A stretch of 64,000 nucleotides of DNA, taken from positions 63,906,001 to 63,970,000 of the forward strand of contig OX465598.1 of assembly GCA_950022295.1 (NCBI GenBank), given 5' to 3'. This document shows, in pieces, positions 36,683-48,796 of the stretch. The notes under the pieces were generated by a model. It worked only from the letters and a program-made list of their open reading frames with translations, was not told the origin of the DNA and did no database searches. How positions within the stretch are numbered: position 1 is the stretch's first letter; every line of letters starts with the position of its first letter. This DNA comes from Bromus sterilis. Taxonomy: Eukaryota; Streptophyta; Magnoliopsida; Poales; Poaceae. The position numbers were made by a program, and so were the translations under genes.

Positions 36683-36770
36683 TGACCATGAAGGTCAATT
36701 TGACCGTGAGGATGAAACTGAGAAGTTAAGCATATTATCCCTGAAATACCATAATGATCTTAGATTAAGA

Positions 36771-36830
36771 ATAATAAATAATAAATAATAAATAATAAAA
36801 TGGAAAACAAAATAAATAAATGGAAAAATC
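36771..36830 (+). repeat. AATAATA-type microsatellite
   Basis: Repeats of aataata/taaataat over about 50 bases, just inside the right subterminal repeats of CACTA 2. Confidence 0.8.
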
Positions 36831-36841
36831 AGAAAATGGAG

Positions 36842-36970
36842 CCTCTTCGGTCCCGGTTCTTCCTATCAACCGGGACCAATGACCCCTCTTCGGTCCCGGT
36901 TCTTCCTATCAACCGGGACCAATGACCCCTCTTCGGTCCCGGTTCTTCCTATCAACCGGGACCAATGACC
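36842..36970 (+). repeat. 43-bp tandem repeat, three copies
   Basis: Unit starts at 36842, 36885 and 36928, each carrying 'cctcttcggtcccggttctt' and an 'aaccgggacc' arm. Part of the right subterminal region of CACTA 2. Confidence 0.85.
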
Positions 36971-37510
36971 CCTCCCCTCTCGCTGCGCGCCTGGCCACGT
37001 GGAGCCTCTTCGGTCCCGGTTCGTGGGCCAACCGGGACCATCATTAGTCCCGAGTTATTGGTCCCGGATGTAAAACCGGGACCAAAGGCCCTTATGAACC
37101 GGGACCATATGGGGGTCTGTCCACTAGTGTATCGTTGTTATGAGTAACTAACGATGGCTGAGTATATCGTTGTTTTGACAACAAAGTTTGATACAAAAAG
37201 TTCTTACGAACTTGGTGTAGTTCCATGTGTGTCAGAACTATGAAGCTATATTATTTTGACAATATTAAGTAACATAATTCAAACCGATGAACTAAGGTTC
37301 CACCATGTGACCAAAGTTATACAAAGTTATGCCTAAACTCATTCGGAATGAGTAGTGCGTAGAGACGCAAGGGATATGCAAAGTACATACGGACTTGAAG
37401 CGTTCAAAGACGTTGACTGAAAACCTCTTCCACGAGCTAAAGATGACCATCACCAGAAGGCCATTGGTGTTGGATCTTTACAAGTGTTAACTAGATTATT
37501 GACTCTAGTG

Positions 37511-37522
37511 CAAGTGGGAGAC
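37511..37522 (+). promoter_or_regulatory. Polypurine tract of Copia 2
   Basis: caagtgggagac immediately before the TG of the 3' LTR at 37523, a typical Triticeae Copia tract. Confidence 0.85.
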
Positions 37523-39212
37523 TGAAGTGAATATGCCCGAGAGGCAATAAAAAGAGATTATTAAGCTATTCCATGTTTATGATAGTAGTTTATTTTTCAT
37601 GCTAGAATTGTATTAACAGGAAACGTTGATACATGTGTGATTAATAAACAAACAAGGTTCCTAGTAAATCCTCTCTTTTATACTAGCTCGTTGTGTAACG
37701 GATGATCATAGGTTTCCTGATCATGAACATCATATGTTGTTAACAACGGGGTCATGTCATTAGAAGAATGATGTGATGAACACTCACCCATTATAAGCTA
37801 AGCAACACGATCAAGTCATTAAGTTCAAATTTTTGTAGCAAACAAACGAAGTAACTTTACTCCTTAGACCATGAGATCATGTCAATCACTTACACCAGAG
37901 GAGTGCTTAAGTGACATCAAACGTCACACTGTGAAAGGGTGACTATAAAGGTGAAGCTAGGTATTTTGAAAGTGTGAGTAGAGGCAACGTGAATCAAGAG
38001 TGGGATTTTTCCATCCAGATGACGGAGAGATATACTCTGGGCCCTCTCGGTGATATCACATTAACATCGCTTGCAAGCATGTGACTAGGTCACGGAAATG
38101 TTATATCACGGAACGAGTAAAGATTACTTGTTGGGAACGAGATTGAACAAGGTATAGTAGATACCATAGATCGAATCTCGGACAAGTAAAATATCGCGAG
38201 ACAAAAGGATTTAGTTACGGCATTTATGGTTCACGCGGTCGCAAGATTTAATCGCTGAATGTGTGGGAGTCAATACGGGTCCCCAGACCCCACTGCCGAT
38301 TATTGATCGGAGAGGTGTCTGGATCATGTCCACATTATTCACAAACCGTAGGTTGACACACTTAAGGCAAGAGACACACTTGAGAAGATACGAGACATCA
38401 GAAAAAGATTGAGAACATCCGGAAGTTTTTCGGGGATCGCCGGAATTGTTTCGGGAATTTTCACTGGAAGTGTTTCGGGAAAATACTTAAAATGACAAAG
38501 GGGCTTTGTGCAAATGTTTGTTAATTAATGAATTAACAAAATTATGTACAAAATGATTAAATTTCGAATTTATTCATTAATGGAAAAGTCTCTTCATTTT
38601 GAGTGGAGAATTATTGCATGTGAGTGAATTTCAATTCATGTGAGTGAATTTTAATTCAAGCATGAGTGGAGGGTGAGTGGCTTTGATGGAGGAAGAGGTG
38701 GGGGCACCATGGTGGCTGGCCGGCCACCCCCTTGGGCTCCCACCCCCTCTCCTATAAAAGGAGGGGTGGAGCTCCTCTCTCACACACACCTCATGGCTTG
38801 GCCATTTCTCCTCTACCTCCTAGTTGCATAGTTTCTCCAAGTTCTCGGGTTCCGGCTTGGCGAAGCCCTGCCCAAAGAAGTTTTCTGAGAGCACCACGTC
38901 GTTGTGCTGCTCTAGTAGCTCGGAGGATCTTCTACTTTCGCTGCCCTGCTGGGACGGGGGACGGAGGTCGTCATCAAGTCGTACGTGTATGCGATCACGG
39001 ATATCTGCTACTTTGCGGGCTTCTTCACGATCTTGAGATCGGCAAGTGAACGACTACATCAACAACGAGAATTGATCTCGTAACGCCTTTGGTCTTCAAG
39101 GGTATGTGATTCCAAGACCATGGTTACTCGTTGCTTACATCATCTAGATTAGATCTTGGTAATTCGTTCGTACCGTATGAAATTTTTTGTTTTCTATGTT
39201 GCGAACCCATCA
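37523..39212 (+). repeat. 3' LTR of Copia 2
   Basis: 1690 bp, with tataaaag at 38753-38760. Highly similar to the 5' LTR; ends CATCA at 39212 followed by TSD cttgc. Confidence 0.93.
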
Positions 39213-39894
39213 CTTGCTCTCTTCTTCATCAACTGCCTCAGTTACCGATATCTGAGGGGACGCCAGGCTCATACTTAGGCTGATTGATATGGTCCACATC
39301 AGTGTTATTCTTCACATAGAAGAAGGACCGATGCCAGTTCTTGCAAGTCTCAAGACCAGCAATCTTGATAAAGTCGGACTTCGCACGGGCTGCAACCATG
39401 GAAGCTCCGACAGTGGTCAAGGGAACAGGGGACTTGCCAGATGTTGAGCCCTTCTTCTCAGAGGCTGCGTCCTTCTTTGTTCCTTTCTTGACTTGCTCTA
39501 CACCTCTCCGGATATAAAAGTATGTGGAGAAGAACTCGAGAGTCAGCCAAAGGCCAAGATAACCCTCGGAAAAGGAGGCCACAGCCAAAAGAATGGCGAT
39601 GGAGTTCACCGGGAGGTGATGAGGTTGGATGTGATAAGTATCACAGAAGGTCCGGAAGAAATCACTTGCCGGAAGACCAAAGCCCCTGGCGAAGTGGGAA
39701 GTAAAAACAACGTACTCCCCCTCCCTTGGTGCCGGAACCTCTTCTCCCTCCGGCAACCTACAATCAACCCCTTCAGGAGCACGCCGGCTGGACTTGATCC
39801 ACTCTAGATCTCTGTTGGTGGCAAGAGAGCCTTGCCATTGGCAACGCTGCGCCTTTAAAGCTTCTGACATGGCCTTGTCAGCAGCGTCCGACAT

Positions 39895-40573
39895 CTTGCT
39901 GTAGCCAAGAAACCGAGATGGCCAAGACCCCGTGTTGATATCAGGAAAGTAGGTTCCTGCAAAAGATCACGAACTTGTCTATGAGTCCGGTGAACCCCAG
40001 AATTATATCGGAATAATGGAAGATAGCGGAAAAACAAACTACGGAAGAAATTCCGAGATAGAATCACACAAATCCGGATCTCAGATCCCATGTTCTATCC
40101 GGATTTAACTAAACAGCTAGTTCTTACCGGAGTTCACTAGAGACTGACAAAAACAACTACAAAGGATCTTATCAAAGGTTGCAGGATCAGAGCTCATGAA
40201 CAAAAATAGATCCAAATCTAGAGTAAACAAGCCAACGGACTCAGATATCCTGTAGCGGGGTGGGAAAACCGGCTACGACGCTAAAATGCCTTTAGCATGG
40301 ATCTACCGGAGCGGTAAAAAGAAAAGAAAAGGAAAAAAACTAACCCTAAAGGATGAACTAGATCAAGAACATCGGTGGCAATGCCAAAGGAGATCGTATC
40401 TGGCCCGGAACTAGAGGTCGTTGGCGTAGAAGCGGCGGCGGCGTTGAGCACCGCGATGCAGAAGATGAAGTCTGTCGATGACGCGGTGGTCCGGCGACGA
40501 TGGTGACAACGCCGCTTCACCGGAGCTCACGAGGAGGCGCTGTGCGACCAAGGAGCCTTTCGCGAGAAGGAGA
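39895..40573. other. Upstream region of the G2 antisense gene
   Basis: For the antisense gene this is the leader. It contains a minus-strand open stretch (40520-40281) with no recognised motif, rich in A, S and T. It ends at the TSD of the minus-strand Copia; the likely TATA-like ctcataaata is beyond the insertion near 62325. Confidence 0.5.
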
Positions 40574-43500
40574 TGTTGGGGTTCGCAACATGGAAAACAA
40601 ACAATTTCCTACGCAACATGGAAAACAAACAATTTCCTACGCAACAACGAATAAACCCTAACCAAGATCCATCTAGGAGATGCATGCAACGAAACATGAA
40701 TATGCAAACATGCATAACTTGATTTACATACCATTGCAAATCAGTAGCGGAAGCTTGAAGGAGGGTGTCGACGAAGTCCGATCATGATCCGTTCAGTCTT
40801 GGTGATCCACGAGATGATCAAGCGCCGCAAGTGCAACGCCTTTGAGAGTGTTACACATGTACAACTTGACGACGTCGGCGCTTCTCCGTTCCAGCGGATA
40901 CACGGCGAGGTAGAGAGATCACTTCAATGTCACGGCGGAGTGACGATGAACGTGGCGCAATTCCGACAGGGCTTCGCCCGGACGGTCCTTCGGAGTTCGC
41001 CGGAATTAGGGTTCCGGCGAGAATCCGGCGAGATCCGAAGATCAACGGCGTGATCCCGGAGGAGGAGAGGATGGAGCACCGAGGACGGCCAACGCGACGC
41101 GGGAGGGCGATGGCGGTGGGCGGAGATGTGGCACCTCAGATTTACAACATCTAAAATACCCGGTATGCCTTACAGTTCACGCTCCCGGGATCACGTGGCG
41201 TGAAGCATACCCGAGTTGATACCAAATTACAACATCCATTTACATAATAGAATATCAACAACTCGACATTGGCCATAAGGACCAAGTCTTACATGAGTGT
41301 CGCATATGGCGAACTATCTATGAAACAGCAGCGGAATCAACATCAATGTAACGTCGAAGGCCCTAATCAAGCCACACCTCACAGGCAGCTGGCTGATAGA
41401 GCGTCCTAGTTACCACGGTCGTCGTCCAAACGTTTCTCTCCGCCTGATCTGAAGCTTCCAACCTGAATAAGTAAATATCCAGGGGCGAATCCTTTCAGTA
41501 CTTTTGAATGTACTGGCAAGACTACCTTTAGAACAGAGTAATATAGATGCCTTTATGCAGGTGGTAGGATAGCTCTAATCCTAGAGTTTGACTTCAGCGA
41601 GACAATAGTCTCTCTTGTAGATATTGCATGTTAGGTATAGATACCATTTGTATCTATCCCTAGACTTATGTGAGAACAGCAAGGGTGAGAACATTGATTA
41701 CGGAATATCCATATCATTGTTGAAGATGATTCTTCAAAATATATGAAGAAATATTATGCTCATCTAAGATGCAGGTAACCATCTTGTACCATTCTCCGGT
41801 CTGCTTATGCAGCCATCATAATCCTACAGTCGGTGTCCCACCAATCATACCCTGACTTCACCGAAACGGCAACGTTCGGTATCCAACTTCCTTGGCAGGA
41901 ATTAGTCCAGTGGAGCTCTTACGAGGTACACTGTTCAAGACTTGAGCAAAGCCGAGAAGAAGCCATCGCAACGTCCATGACCGCGGACACGGCTATTCGA
42001 ATAGTTTTACACTCTGCAGAGGTTGTACACTTTACCCACAAGAATCGATTTCGCAACGTCGGGACTAATGCCCAGTCTGCCCAGAGGAAAGACGCGTTAA
42101 GTCCCCAAACTAAACCTTCCAGATGTCCTCCCTAATATGGTGCACCTCCCGATGATACACGCATACCCGGCACTCATTAATTCGAGACCTTTCCGGCAAC
42201 CGGCATAGGTTCGTTAAGAGTCCGGTGTAGCGCAACAAAGTTATCGACGGCTGCCTTGTGTGGAACACCATCCCATTATGAAATAATCATATTGATCCCG
42301 GGTGTTCCCAGCAATTCCTCGCACCGGTACACTGGTGGAGTTCCGATTAACAGTATGACTGTTTGAGGTGACCCACACTAGGGAGAATAACCTTCGGATC
42401 CAGCCCCGTTCCCACTTTGGGGTAATGTGGTTGTACTGTAGATTGCTCAGGTTGATCAACCAGGTCAGCGCTTTCCATCCTTTGTACTAATCCTCCAACT
42501 CCGTCCAGTACAACCCCACTTGGTTGTCCAGAACTCCGCTCCAGAGAGTTCTTACCTCTCGGAGACATCATGGTGCATCACCATCACGTTCGGGTTACCA
42601 GCCTAAGTATGAACTCCGGACTTTCGATTAAGCCATGCTTAGGTGACATGTTCACCTTGCGGGAGTATGAGTATACCCAAGCACACTTGGTATATAAATG
42701 ACCATATATGGGGGTTCTATCCTAATGCTTATAGCTACACTTGGTATACCCAAGCACAGTATATATATAACCATATATGCATGATAGTATTGTGTAGAAT
42801 AGAGGCGGAACAATACATAGACGAAATTAAGAGGGAGTTGAGCAAGGTGCTTTGCCTTCATTGGATTATTGTCCTCAGACTTGTGCTTCAGATCAGTAAT
42901 AATAATAATGTTGTCCCGATAATAATATTGTATCGGGAACTCCTAAATCCTCACCGGTCGTATCTAGCGTCGAGAAAGAAATAACGATCAAACAAGGCTC
43001 AAGCAACACAAGCATCAAATAAGACTTAGCAAACAATCAGTACAATCATTATACTAAACAATCATACACACATCAAGATAAGTTACAGCAACAATCAATC
43101 AAATGCATAAACATTCAAGTCCAAGCATGAACACAACATTCATCTTACTTTAATTGTTTCTAGTTCTTAATTTTAAGATCCTTAGATAACAAAACAATCT
43201 CGTATAAACATGCTACCAGTAATATAATACTTAAGTAACCATTCAATACTAATTATAAAACAACTCTTAACTAATGAACCAAACAAGAACAAACATTCTA
43301 ATTAACAACCTAAATAAATAAAGCTAGACTAGTAAATTAAGCCATTACAAGAGCTAACTTGGAAAATTAACTTCTCAGGTTCTGTAACTCACCTAAGGAC
43401 AAATTATATACCTACAGATAGATAATGAGAATATCTATCCACAGATCTTGGGTTTACATTTTTAGCATTCCCCTAGAATATTCTATTAATTTAACGGTCC

Positions 43501-45241
43501 AGAAAGCCTAGAATCACCTAATAAATCCTCAAGTATTCTACAGGTCTCCAAACAAGGTGTCCTTTTACAGGAAGTAACTACTACCTATATGTGACCTGTG
43601 GGAGTTGGAATCAACTCATTATCACACATAATTAATCCACCAAAATTCACTCACTCCAATCAGGTGCCTTTACCAATTTAATTATTCCATAAAAATCTAC
43701 TAATCCAATGGGCACCATTCAGGTTCCTATAGTTATATATATTACCAGGGAACATTCTCCAATTTTCCCCATGCCTTTATCAAACCTAAAACTCCTGATA
43801 TTGAATTAATGGTGAAATAGCACCATTCTGCCTACTGTTTCCCATTTTAATCCTCAGATATTCTAGCAATATCCTAAAAATATGGGACCAGTGGAATTTG
43901 AAATCTAGTATGCAACTCTAACATCTCCAAGTGAAATCATCTCAAAATATCAATTTAATCTCCTGTGGTTATTTTCCAAAGTTGACTAAGCTGTTAACTT
44001 CCAAAATTCCTCTAGCCCAAACTATAAATCCAATGGGCATGATTCCAGTGGCATTAGTTAGTTATTCACAATTCCTTTACATGCCAGAAATATTCACTCC
44101 AAGATGGCATGTAAACAAACAGATATCTACTTTCCAAGTTAACACTAGCATTCTGCCTATTATTCAATTAGTAATTTCTCAAGCAAAAACCATGTCTCAG
44201 AAAATCATGAAACTCAGGTTTATTAAACTATACTAACATACCAACCACTGAGAGTTGGAATCACCCTAATATCTATCATGGTTAATCCATGAAAAATCAA
44301 TGAATCACCACAGGCATTTTTACTAGATAAATTCTACAGAGAAATCTACAAATGCAAACAAGTCCACACCTGTGGCAAATCAAAGATATATGTATGTGCT
44401 ACACATGCACCAAAAATCACACCAAATGGAGCTACTAAGCTCCCAGAACAAATCAAACAACACCACAGACCTCCTGTGGCATTTTAATTCTCAAGAAATT
44501 AACATGCATGCTAAAAATACAAAACTAGTGCCACTCAGTAGATAATTTCTAGATCTACCCATGGAAATTTGTTTTAATTCATTTTGGTCAATTTTCAATT
44601 TATGGTGTATTATTTCCTGAGCATGCAGATCTGGCCAAAATCAGCAAACCAAATAAAAGAAAAGGGGGCTGGCAGCTCACCACGGGCCATCTCGGCCCAC
44701 AACGGAGCGGCCTGGGCGGGAGTTGCCGTTCGAACTTGCCGGGTCGTAAGAGGAAATGGGCCAGGGGCAGAAGCTGGGCCGGCCTTCTCCTGGATCCACT
44801 GGCCGAAGAGGTAAGGAACGAGGAGGGCCGTAGGATTAGGGCCGATCCGACGGTTCTTGTTCTTCTCCTTCACAGGAACTGGTTAGGGTTAGGGTTCGTC
44901 CGAGCTCCACAGGGACGCGACGGAGGAGCTCACCTAAGGGGCCAGCGACGTGTGCATGTCGTCGGGGTGGACGGGATTCGGAAGAGGAGAGGCACGGCTA
45001 TGCCTAGGTGGCCTCAGATCTGCAGGGGGAGGTCGAAGTTGACCACCCTAGATGGAGGCCGAGCCCACGATGCTCTGCAGAACATCGGCATGCACGGCTC
45101 ACACCTTGTACCAAACAAGCTGCATTTTTTGGGATGGACAGATCAGGTAAATAGCTACATCTTTCATACAGAGAGTAAGGTGAGAGGAGTTCTGAGGAGG
45201 GAGAGGTCGTCACCTTTCAAAAAGAAGGTTTTTCGGGCAAG
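40293..45241 (+). repeat. Duplicated block, copy 1
   Basis: It begins tagcatggatc and ends tttcgggcaag, and aligns along its whole length with 53946-58862 (4949 against 4917 bp) with scattered substitutions and indels. One obvious difference is near 42680-42715, where copy 1 has an extra stretch. It includes the tail of G2, the end of a Copia LTR and part of the long Gypsy LTR. Because it spans several unrelated elements it cannot be a pair of LTRs, and must be a segmental duplication. Confidence 0.9.
40574..41126 (-). repeat. Left (3') LTR fragment of Copia 3
   Basis: 553 bp similar to 60260-60797 but cut by the G4 insertion. It has an extra copy of a unit of about 31 bp (acatggaaaacaaacaattt, near 40589 and 40618) that the right LTR lacks; the duplicated block copy 2 has it too. 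Confidence 0.85.
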
Positions 45242-45413
45242 AATCGACAATGGCTATGGCTGTGGAGGTTTTCAGGCCAAGCTTCGAGAATAAGAAGTGT
45301 AGATCTACTCTGGATCTACAACTTTGATGAAGACAGCAGGGGTAGGGGAGGCCTGGATGCGGAGCTTGGCTCACCTTCTCAAGTTTCGGGTTCAAAGAAA
45401 AAGGAGAGCTTTC

Positions 45414-46921
45414 TGTTAGGATTAATCATGACTTGGAGTTTTGTTTTCCTAGTCGTGTGCGTGTGTGTGTGGTAGTTGGCGAGATTAGGGGTGATCGTGT
45501 GCAGTCCTTTGGACGCTGGCCGGGTCGTTCGTGCAGCCCGGGCTGAGCGGATCAATAGGCGCGTATGTGCGCGTCGTGGGTGCAGCGGGAGCGAGTTTGG
45601 CAGCGTGCGTGCGCCTGTGTGTAGCCCAGGTATAAAACCCCTACTACTCACTACTCGTTGATGTAAAATGACTGGTCCGAGCCAGCAAAAGAGAAAAAGA
45701 TTAGGGCGTTGGTGCGCCCGCGGCGGCGCTCCGTGCGTCGGCCGGCAAAACTTTCCGTGTCTCTACTCCAGTCGTCGTCTCCCACCTCCTGTCCTTATTC
45801 GTGCGAGAGCAGAGGTCCAAGAGAGAGAGGGTACAGCCTCGGGCTGCCCCAACAATTGGTATCAGAGCCTTCATGGCCTGAGGTCGTGGAGCATGGCCAT
45901 GTCGTGCGTGCGAGGAGCGCGGCGGCCGCGGCGGACCTGCGTGGTGGCGCAGAGGCTGCGGTGGCGCGGCATGGCTTGGCGGTGTGGAGGAGAAGTCGTT
46001 CGTGCGGCGGGTGAGGCAGCTCGAGAGGCCACGTTGCTTGCGGCAGGGCGCGACATGTGCGTGAACTGAAGGTGTGCGGATCACCGGAGGAGAATGTGTC
46101 CAGCGGAGCGCAGGATGGCCGTGTCGATCACGTCAGTGCGTGATCGAGTGCGCGAGCCGGGGCGTGCAGGGCGTGGCGTCATGGAGGAGCTCGGCGTGCA
46201 TCGCCGAGGAGCTCGACGTGTGTCGTCCGGCGGAGAAGGAGCTCGGCATGTTTCACCGAGGAAGAAGACTCCGACGTTCGCGCTGCGATGCGTGTTGTAG
46301 GTTCGTGTCGAGTCTGGTAGCCGTGACGTCGGCCGTCGTAACGGCGACAATGGGAGCAGCAGCATCAACTCCGGCAAAGGCAAGCATGCTGCGAGCCGAT
46401 GTCCTCCTCGCGACGGTCGAGGATGAACCATCTCTCCTGTGATGGTTCAGCGAGAAGGCAAGTCAAGATTAGGGGGAGTTTGTTAGGATTAATCGCGACT
46501 TGGAGTTTTGTTTTCTTAGTCGTGTGCGTGTGTGTGTGGTAGTTGGCGAGATTAGGGGTGATCGTGTGCAGTCCTTTGGACGCTAGCCGGGTCGTTCGTG
46601 CAGCCCGGGCTGAGCGGATCAACAGGCGCGTATGTGCGCGTCGTGGGTGCAGCGGGAGCGAGTTTGGCAGCGTGCGTGCGCTTGTGTGTAGCCCAGGTAT
46701 AAAACCCCTACTACTCACTACTCGTTGATGTAAAATGACTGGTCCGAGCCAGCAAAAGAGAAAAATATTAGGGCGTTGGTGCGCCCGCGGCGGCGCTCCG
46801 TGCGTCGGCCGCAAAACTTTCCGTGTCTCTACTCCAGTCGTCGTCTCCCACCTCCTGTCCTTATTCGTGCGAGAGCAGAGGTCCAAGAGAGAGAGGGTGC
46901 AGCCTCGAGGCTGCACCAACA
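45414..46921 (+). mobile_element. Small Copia-like element with 441-bp LTRs
   Basis: Two 441-bp LTRs (45414-45854 and 46481-46921), TGTTAGG...CAACA, with about ten differences by eye. TSD ctttc (45409-45413 and 46922-46926). Primer site tggtatcagagcc at 45857 and purine tract agggggagtt before 46481. The interior is only 626 bp, without pol. The first ORF after the primer site (45893-46069, 58 residues, MAMSCVRGAR) is arginine-rich and unrecognised. It is a TRIM-like or otherwise non-autonomous element, inserted in the G4 long LTR. Confidence 0.93.
45631..45638 (+). promoter_or_regulatory. TATA box of small Copia LTR
   Basis: tataaaac in the 5' LTR, repeated at 46698-46705 in the 3' LTR. Confidence 0.7.
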
Positions 46922-46926
46922 CTTTC

Positions 46927-48773
46927 TTGGCCATGGGAGTGGAGAGGAGGTGTTCTGGAGCTTGGGGGAGGTCTCCAGGGTGTGGTGGAGTGAACTGATC
47001 CGGTGGTGGAGAGCTGGGGTGGCTTGTGGGCATATTTATAATGGTCTTGCCATTTTTCGGTTTTTACCAAAGTGCCCTTCCATGGAGGCTTGCCATTGGT
47101 TCAAATGGGCGGTGGAGAGGGTGCTGTGGTCGATGCACACCCACCAGAACCGACCATGGTGGAGGGGGAGGGGTGGAAGCTTTGGTTTTGTTTATGAGGG
47201 CATGGACATGCATTCATGGGGCATCTACATCCCTTCCAAGCACTAAAAGACAAAGAGAGATGGTGTCATGGTGGCAATAGTTGAATTTCGACCAGAACAC
47301 ACAAGAGGTGTTGGAGAGGTCAAATAAGTGGGTTCAAAGGTGATCAAGGGGTTTAGGGATGATCCATGATGATCACATGATCATACATGATCAATTATGA
47401 TAATTGTTGATCATGTTCTCCATTAATTATGGAGATGTTTGATCATGGTAATGATGGTAATATAAAGGCTAGAAGGATTAATAATTAGCACTTGGATAGG
47501 TCTCATGTGTTTTGGAGAAAAGAAAATAAGAGACTAGATCATGGAGATATGAGCAAGTGCATTTTTAAATATGCAATGCTATGGAAATGATGATCCCAAG
47601 AGGCATGATGGTTTAGGTGTCCACAATAATGGTAAAGAAGCACAAATACAAGCTTAGGATCAAAGGTAATGGTTGGAGGATAGGTAGAAATAGGTCTCGG
47701 GAAGATAGTGTCACTTATGGTCACCTCATTGTGATGGGGTCTAGAGGGCAGTGGCAAAGGGTCAAGATGAGATCAAATGGACAAGTGGTCAACACAAGAG
47801 TGCAAGAGTAGATGATGATGAACACATCTATGAAGGTGCATTGTTCTTCATGGTCCATTTGATCACTTTGGCAAGGCTCTAGATATTGAACCTTTTAACA
47901 GAATGGAAGATGAGACCATTTATGGATTTTTGGGATTTATGGCCATCCCTAAATTATAAGATGCATTTATGAGTTCAAATAGAAGGAATAAGGAGTTAGT
48001 GGTATCAATGATACACACTGGGTGCACTTCCATAATTCTTGGAAACAAGGATATGGAAGACTAGATTATATAATTAGGGAATAACCATATATGAGATAAT
48101 GAGTTCAAATGATGGAATGATCAACTTCATTTTATATAGTGGTCAATAAAATGGAGTGATCATAAAAATAGGATAGAAGGATTGAGGATACACCATTTGT
48201 TGGTATTCACATAACAAATGGGAATAATGAAGATGGAAGAATAGATGCTCCCATAATCACAAGAGTGATCATGAGATGGAAATGATGGATTTGATCTTCT
48301 CCATTTTATTATGAGAATAATAAAATGCTAACATCAGAATAATGATGTTAGGATAGACAAGAAGATCAAGTGGTTCAATGGAGATAAGTCCAAATTGTGA
48401 TTTATGACTAATTCACCAACAGTTCAAGGAATAGGCATCATGGCAAGATCACACAAGATAAAAGAATATCTTGGAGGGTGATAAGTTCAAGTGATGAGAT
48501 GGGTTTGATCAAAATGATAGAATCATGGGTTGCTCAGATTATTAGAGAGGAATAGTTAAGTTACAAGATAGAAATTCCAGAAGAACAAATTATGGGCTCA
48601 CTTCTGGAATAATTGGCTAGGTCAGGCTAGAGGTTCCATAATAATCACAATAACAGCACACAGACAAGCAAAGAGTGCACACAACCTTCCTAAATTAAAA
48701 GTTAAAATTCCCCCTGATTTTTGTCTTCTGGTTATTCCCATATAACCAGGTATGTAAAAATGACAATGTCACA
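46927..48773 (-). other. U3 part of G4 LTR, AT-rich, no gene
   Basis: No gene is seen. A TATA-like motif (cattataaatatgc, minus strand, near 47035) would start an antisense-direction transcript toward lower coordinates. The end at 48773 abuts the polypurine tract. Confidence 0.45.
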
Positions 48774-48796
48774 GATCTTTCCCCCTTAAAAGAATC

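Larger units (their letters stand above)
34204..37129. mobile_element. CACTA element 2, non-autonomous, in Copia 2
   Basis: Ends CACTAGTAGACAGACCCCC at 34204 and, on the minus strand from 37129, CACTAGTGGACAGACCCCC. TSD tat (34201-34203 and 37130-37132). Subterminal repeats of 'ggtcccggtt' and its complement fill 34240-34520 and 36846-37110. The interior is AT-rich with a tandem repeat of about 660 bp and a 5S-like stretch at 36611-36682. No transposase gene is seen. It splits the end of pol of Copia 2. Confidence 0.94.
29600..37510 (+). pseudogene. gag-pol of Copia 2, decayed
   Basis: This is the Copia polyprotein (gag, protease, integrase, reverse transcriptase, RNase H). Only fragments are readable. 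The start of the reverse transcriptase is at about 32995-33110 (TYKEAMMGPDS..., WQNAM, NQAWNLV). The catalytic LYVDD motif is intact in sequence at 33526-33540, although surrounding codons are broken. The late part is at about 33870-33930 (HWTTVKY) and, after the nested CACTA, 37130-37510, with the RNase H end near 37380 (ICKVHTDL). Many stops and frameshifts occur throughout, many looking like C-to-T changes. No product could be made. Confidence 0.75.
27877..39212 (+). mobile_element. Copia element 2, autonomous type but decayed
   Basis: LTRs of exactly 1690 bp each at 27877-29566 and 37523-39212, beginning TGAAG.GAAT and ending CATCA, with TSD cttgc (27872-27876 and 39213-39217). Primer site tggtatcagagcc at 29568 and purine tract caagtgggagac at 37511-37522 are typical of BARE/Angela-type grass Copia. 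The 5.0 kb interior (without the nested CACTA) has recognisable but heavily broken pol. It inserted in the antisense gene of G2. Confidence 0.93.
19207..39894 (-). pseudogene. Antisense spliced gene of Gypsy G2 (PF04195-like)
   Basis: Same plan as the antisense gene of G1 but with the core domain. Start ATG at 39894 (MSDAADKAMSEALK). The core is EGEYVVFTSHFARGFGLPAS and QPHHLPVNSIA, with SFSEGYLGLW, the recognisable block of 'putative gypsy type transposon' proteins. Exon pieces: 39894-39218 continuing at 27871-27628; 27537-27185 (acidic, DDDDDDD); 27105-26735 continuing at 24004-23493; 23349-23247; 23160-23086; 23010-22791 continuing at 20194 to about 20030 (coiled coil); 19913-19207 (acidic C-terminus). 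Splice sites are GT/AG. Joins at the insertions use one TSD copy and keep the local reading. Breaks: a frameshift near 39250, a stop near 26870, and a stop in the coiled-coil exon near 20138. Function unknown; probably nuclear or structural. Confidence 0.72.
41127..48773 (-). repeat. Very long LTR-like block of Gypsy G4
   Basis: On the minus strand the block would start TGTGACATTGTC (48773) and end GAGGTGCCACA (41127), TG...CA. Removing the inserted 1.5 kb Copia leaves about 6.1 kb. Just outside the start is a polypurine tract (ttttaagggggaaagatc, minus strand, 48774-48792). A minus-strand TATA-like cattataaatatgc lies near 47035. No complete second copy is available, so length and ends are provisional. 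The interior is AT-rich at 43000-44600. Confidence 0.5.

Noticed and set aside
36601..36740. A functional 5S rRNA gene
   Set aside because: Only the 3' part matches, several bases differ and no T-run terminator follows, so it is at most a fragment.
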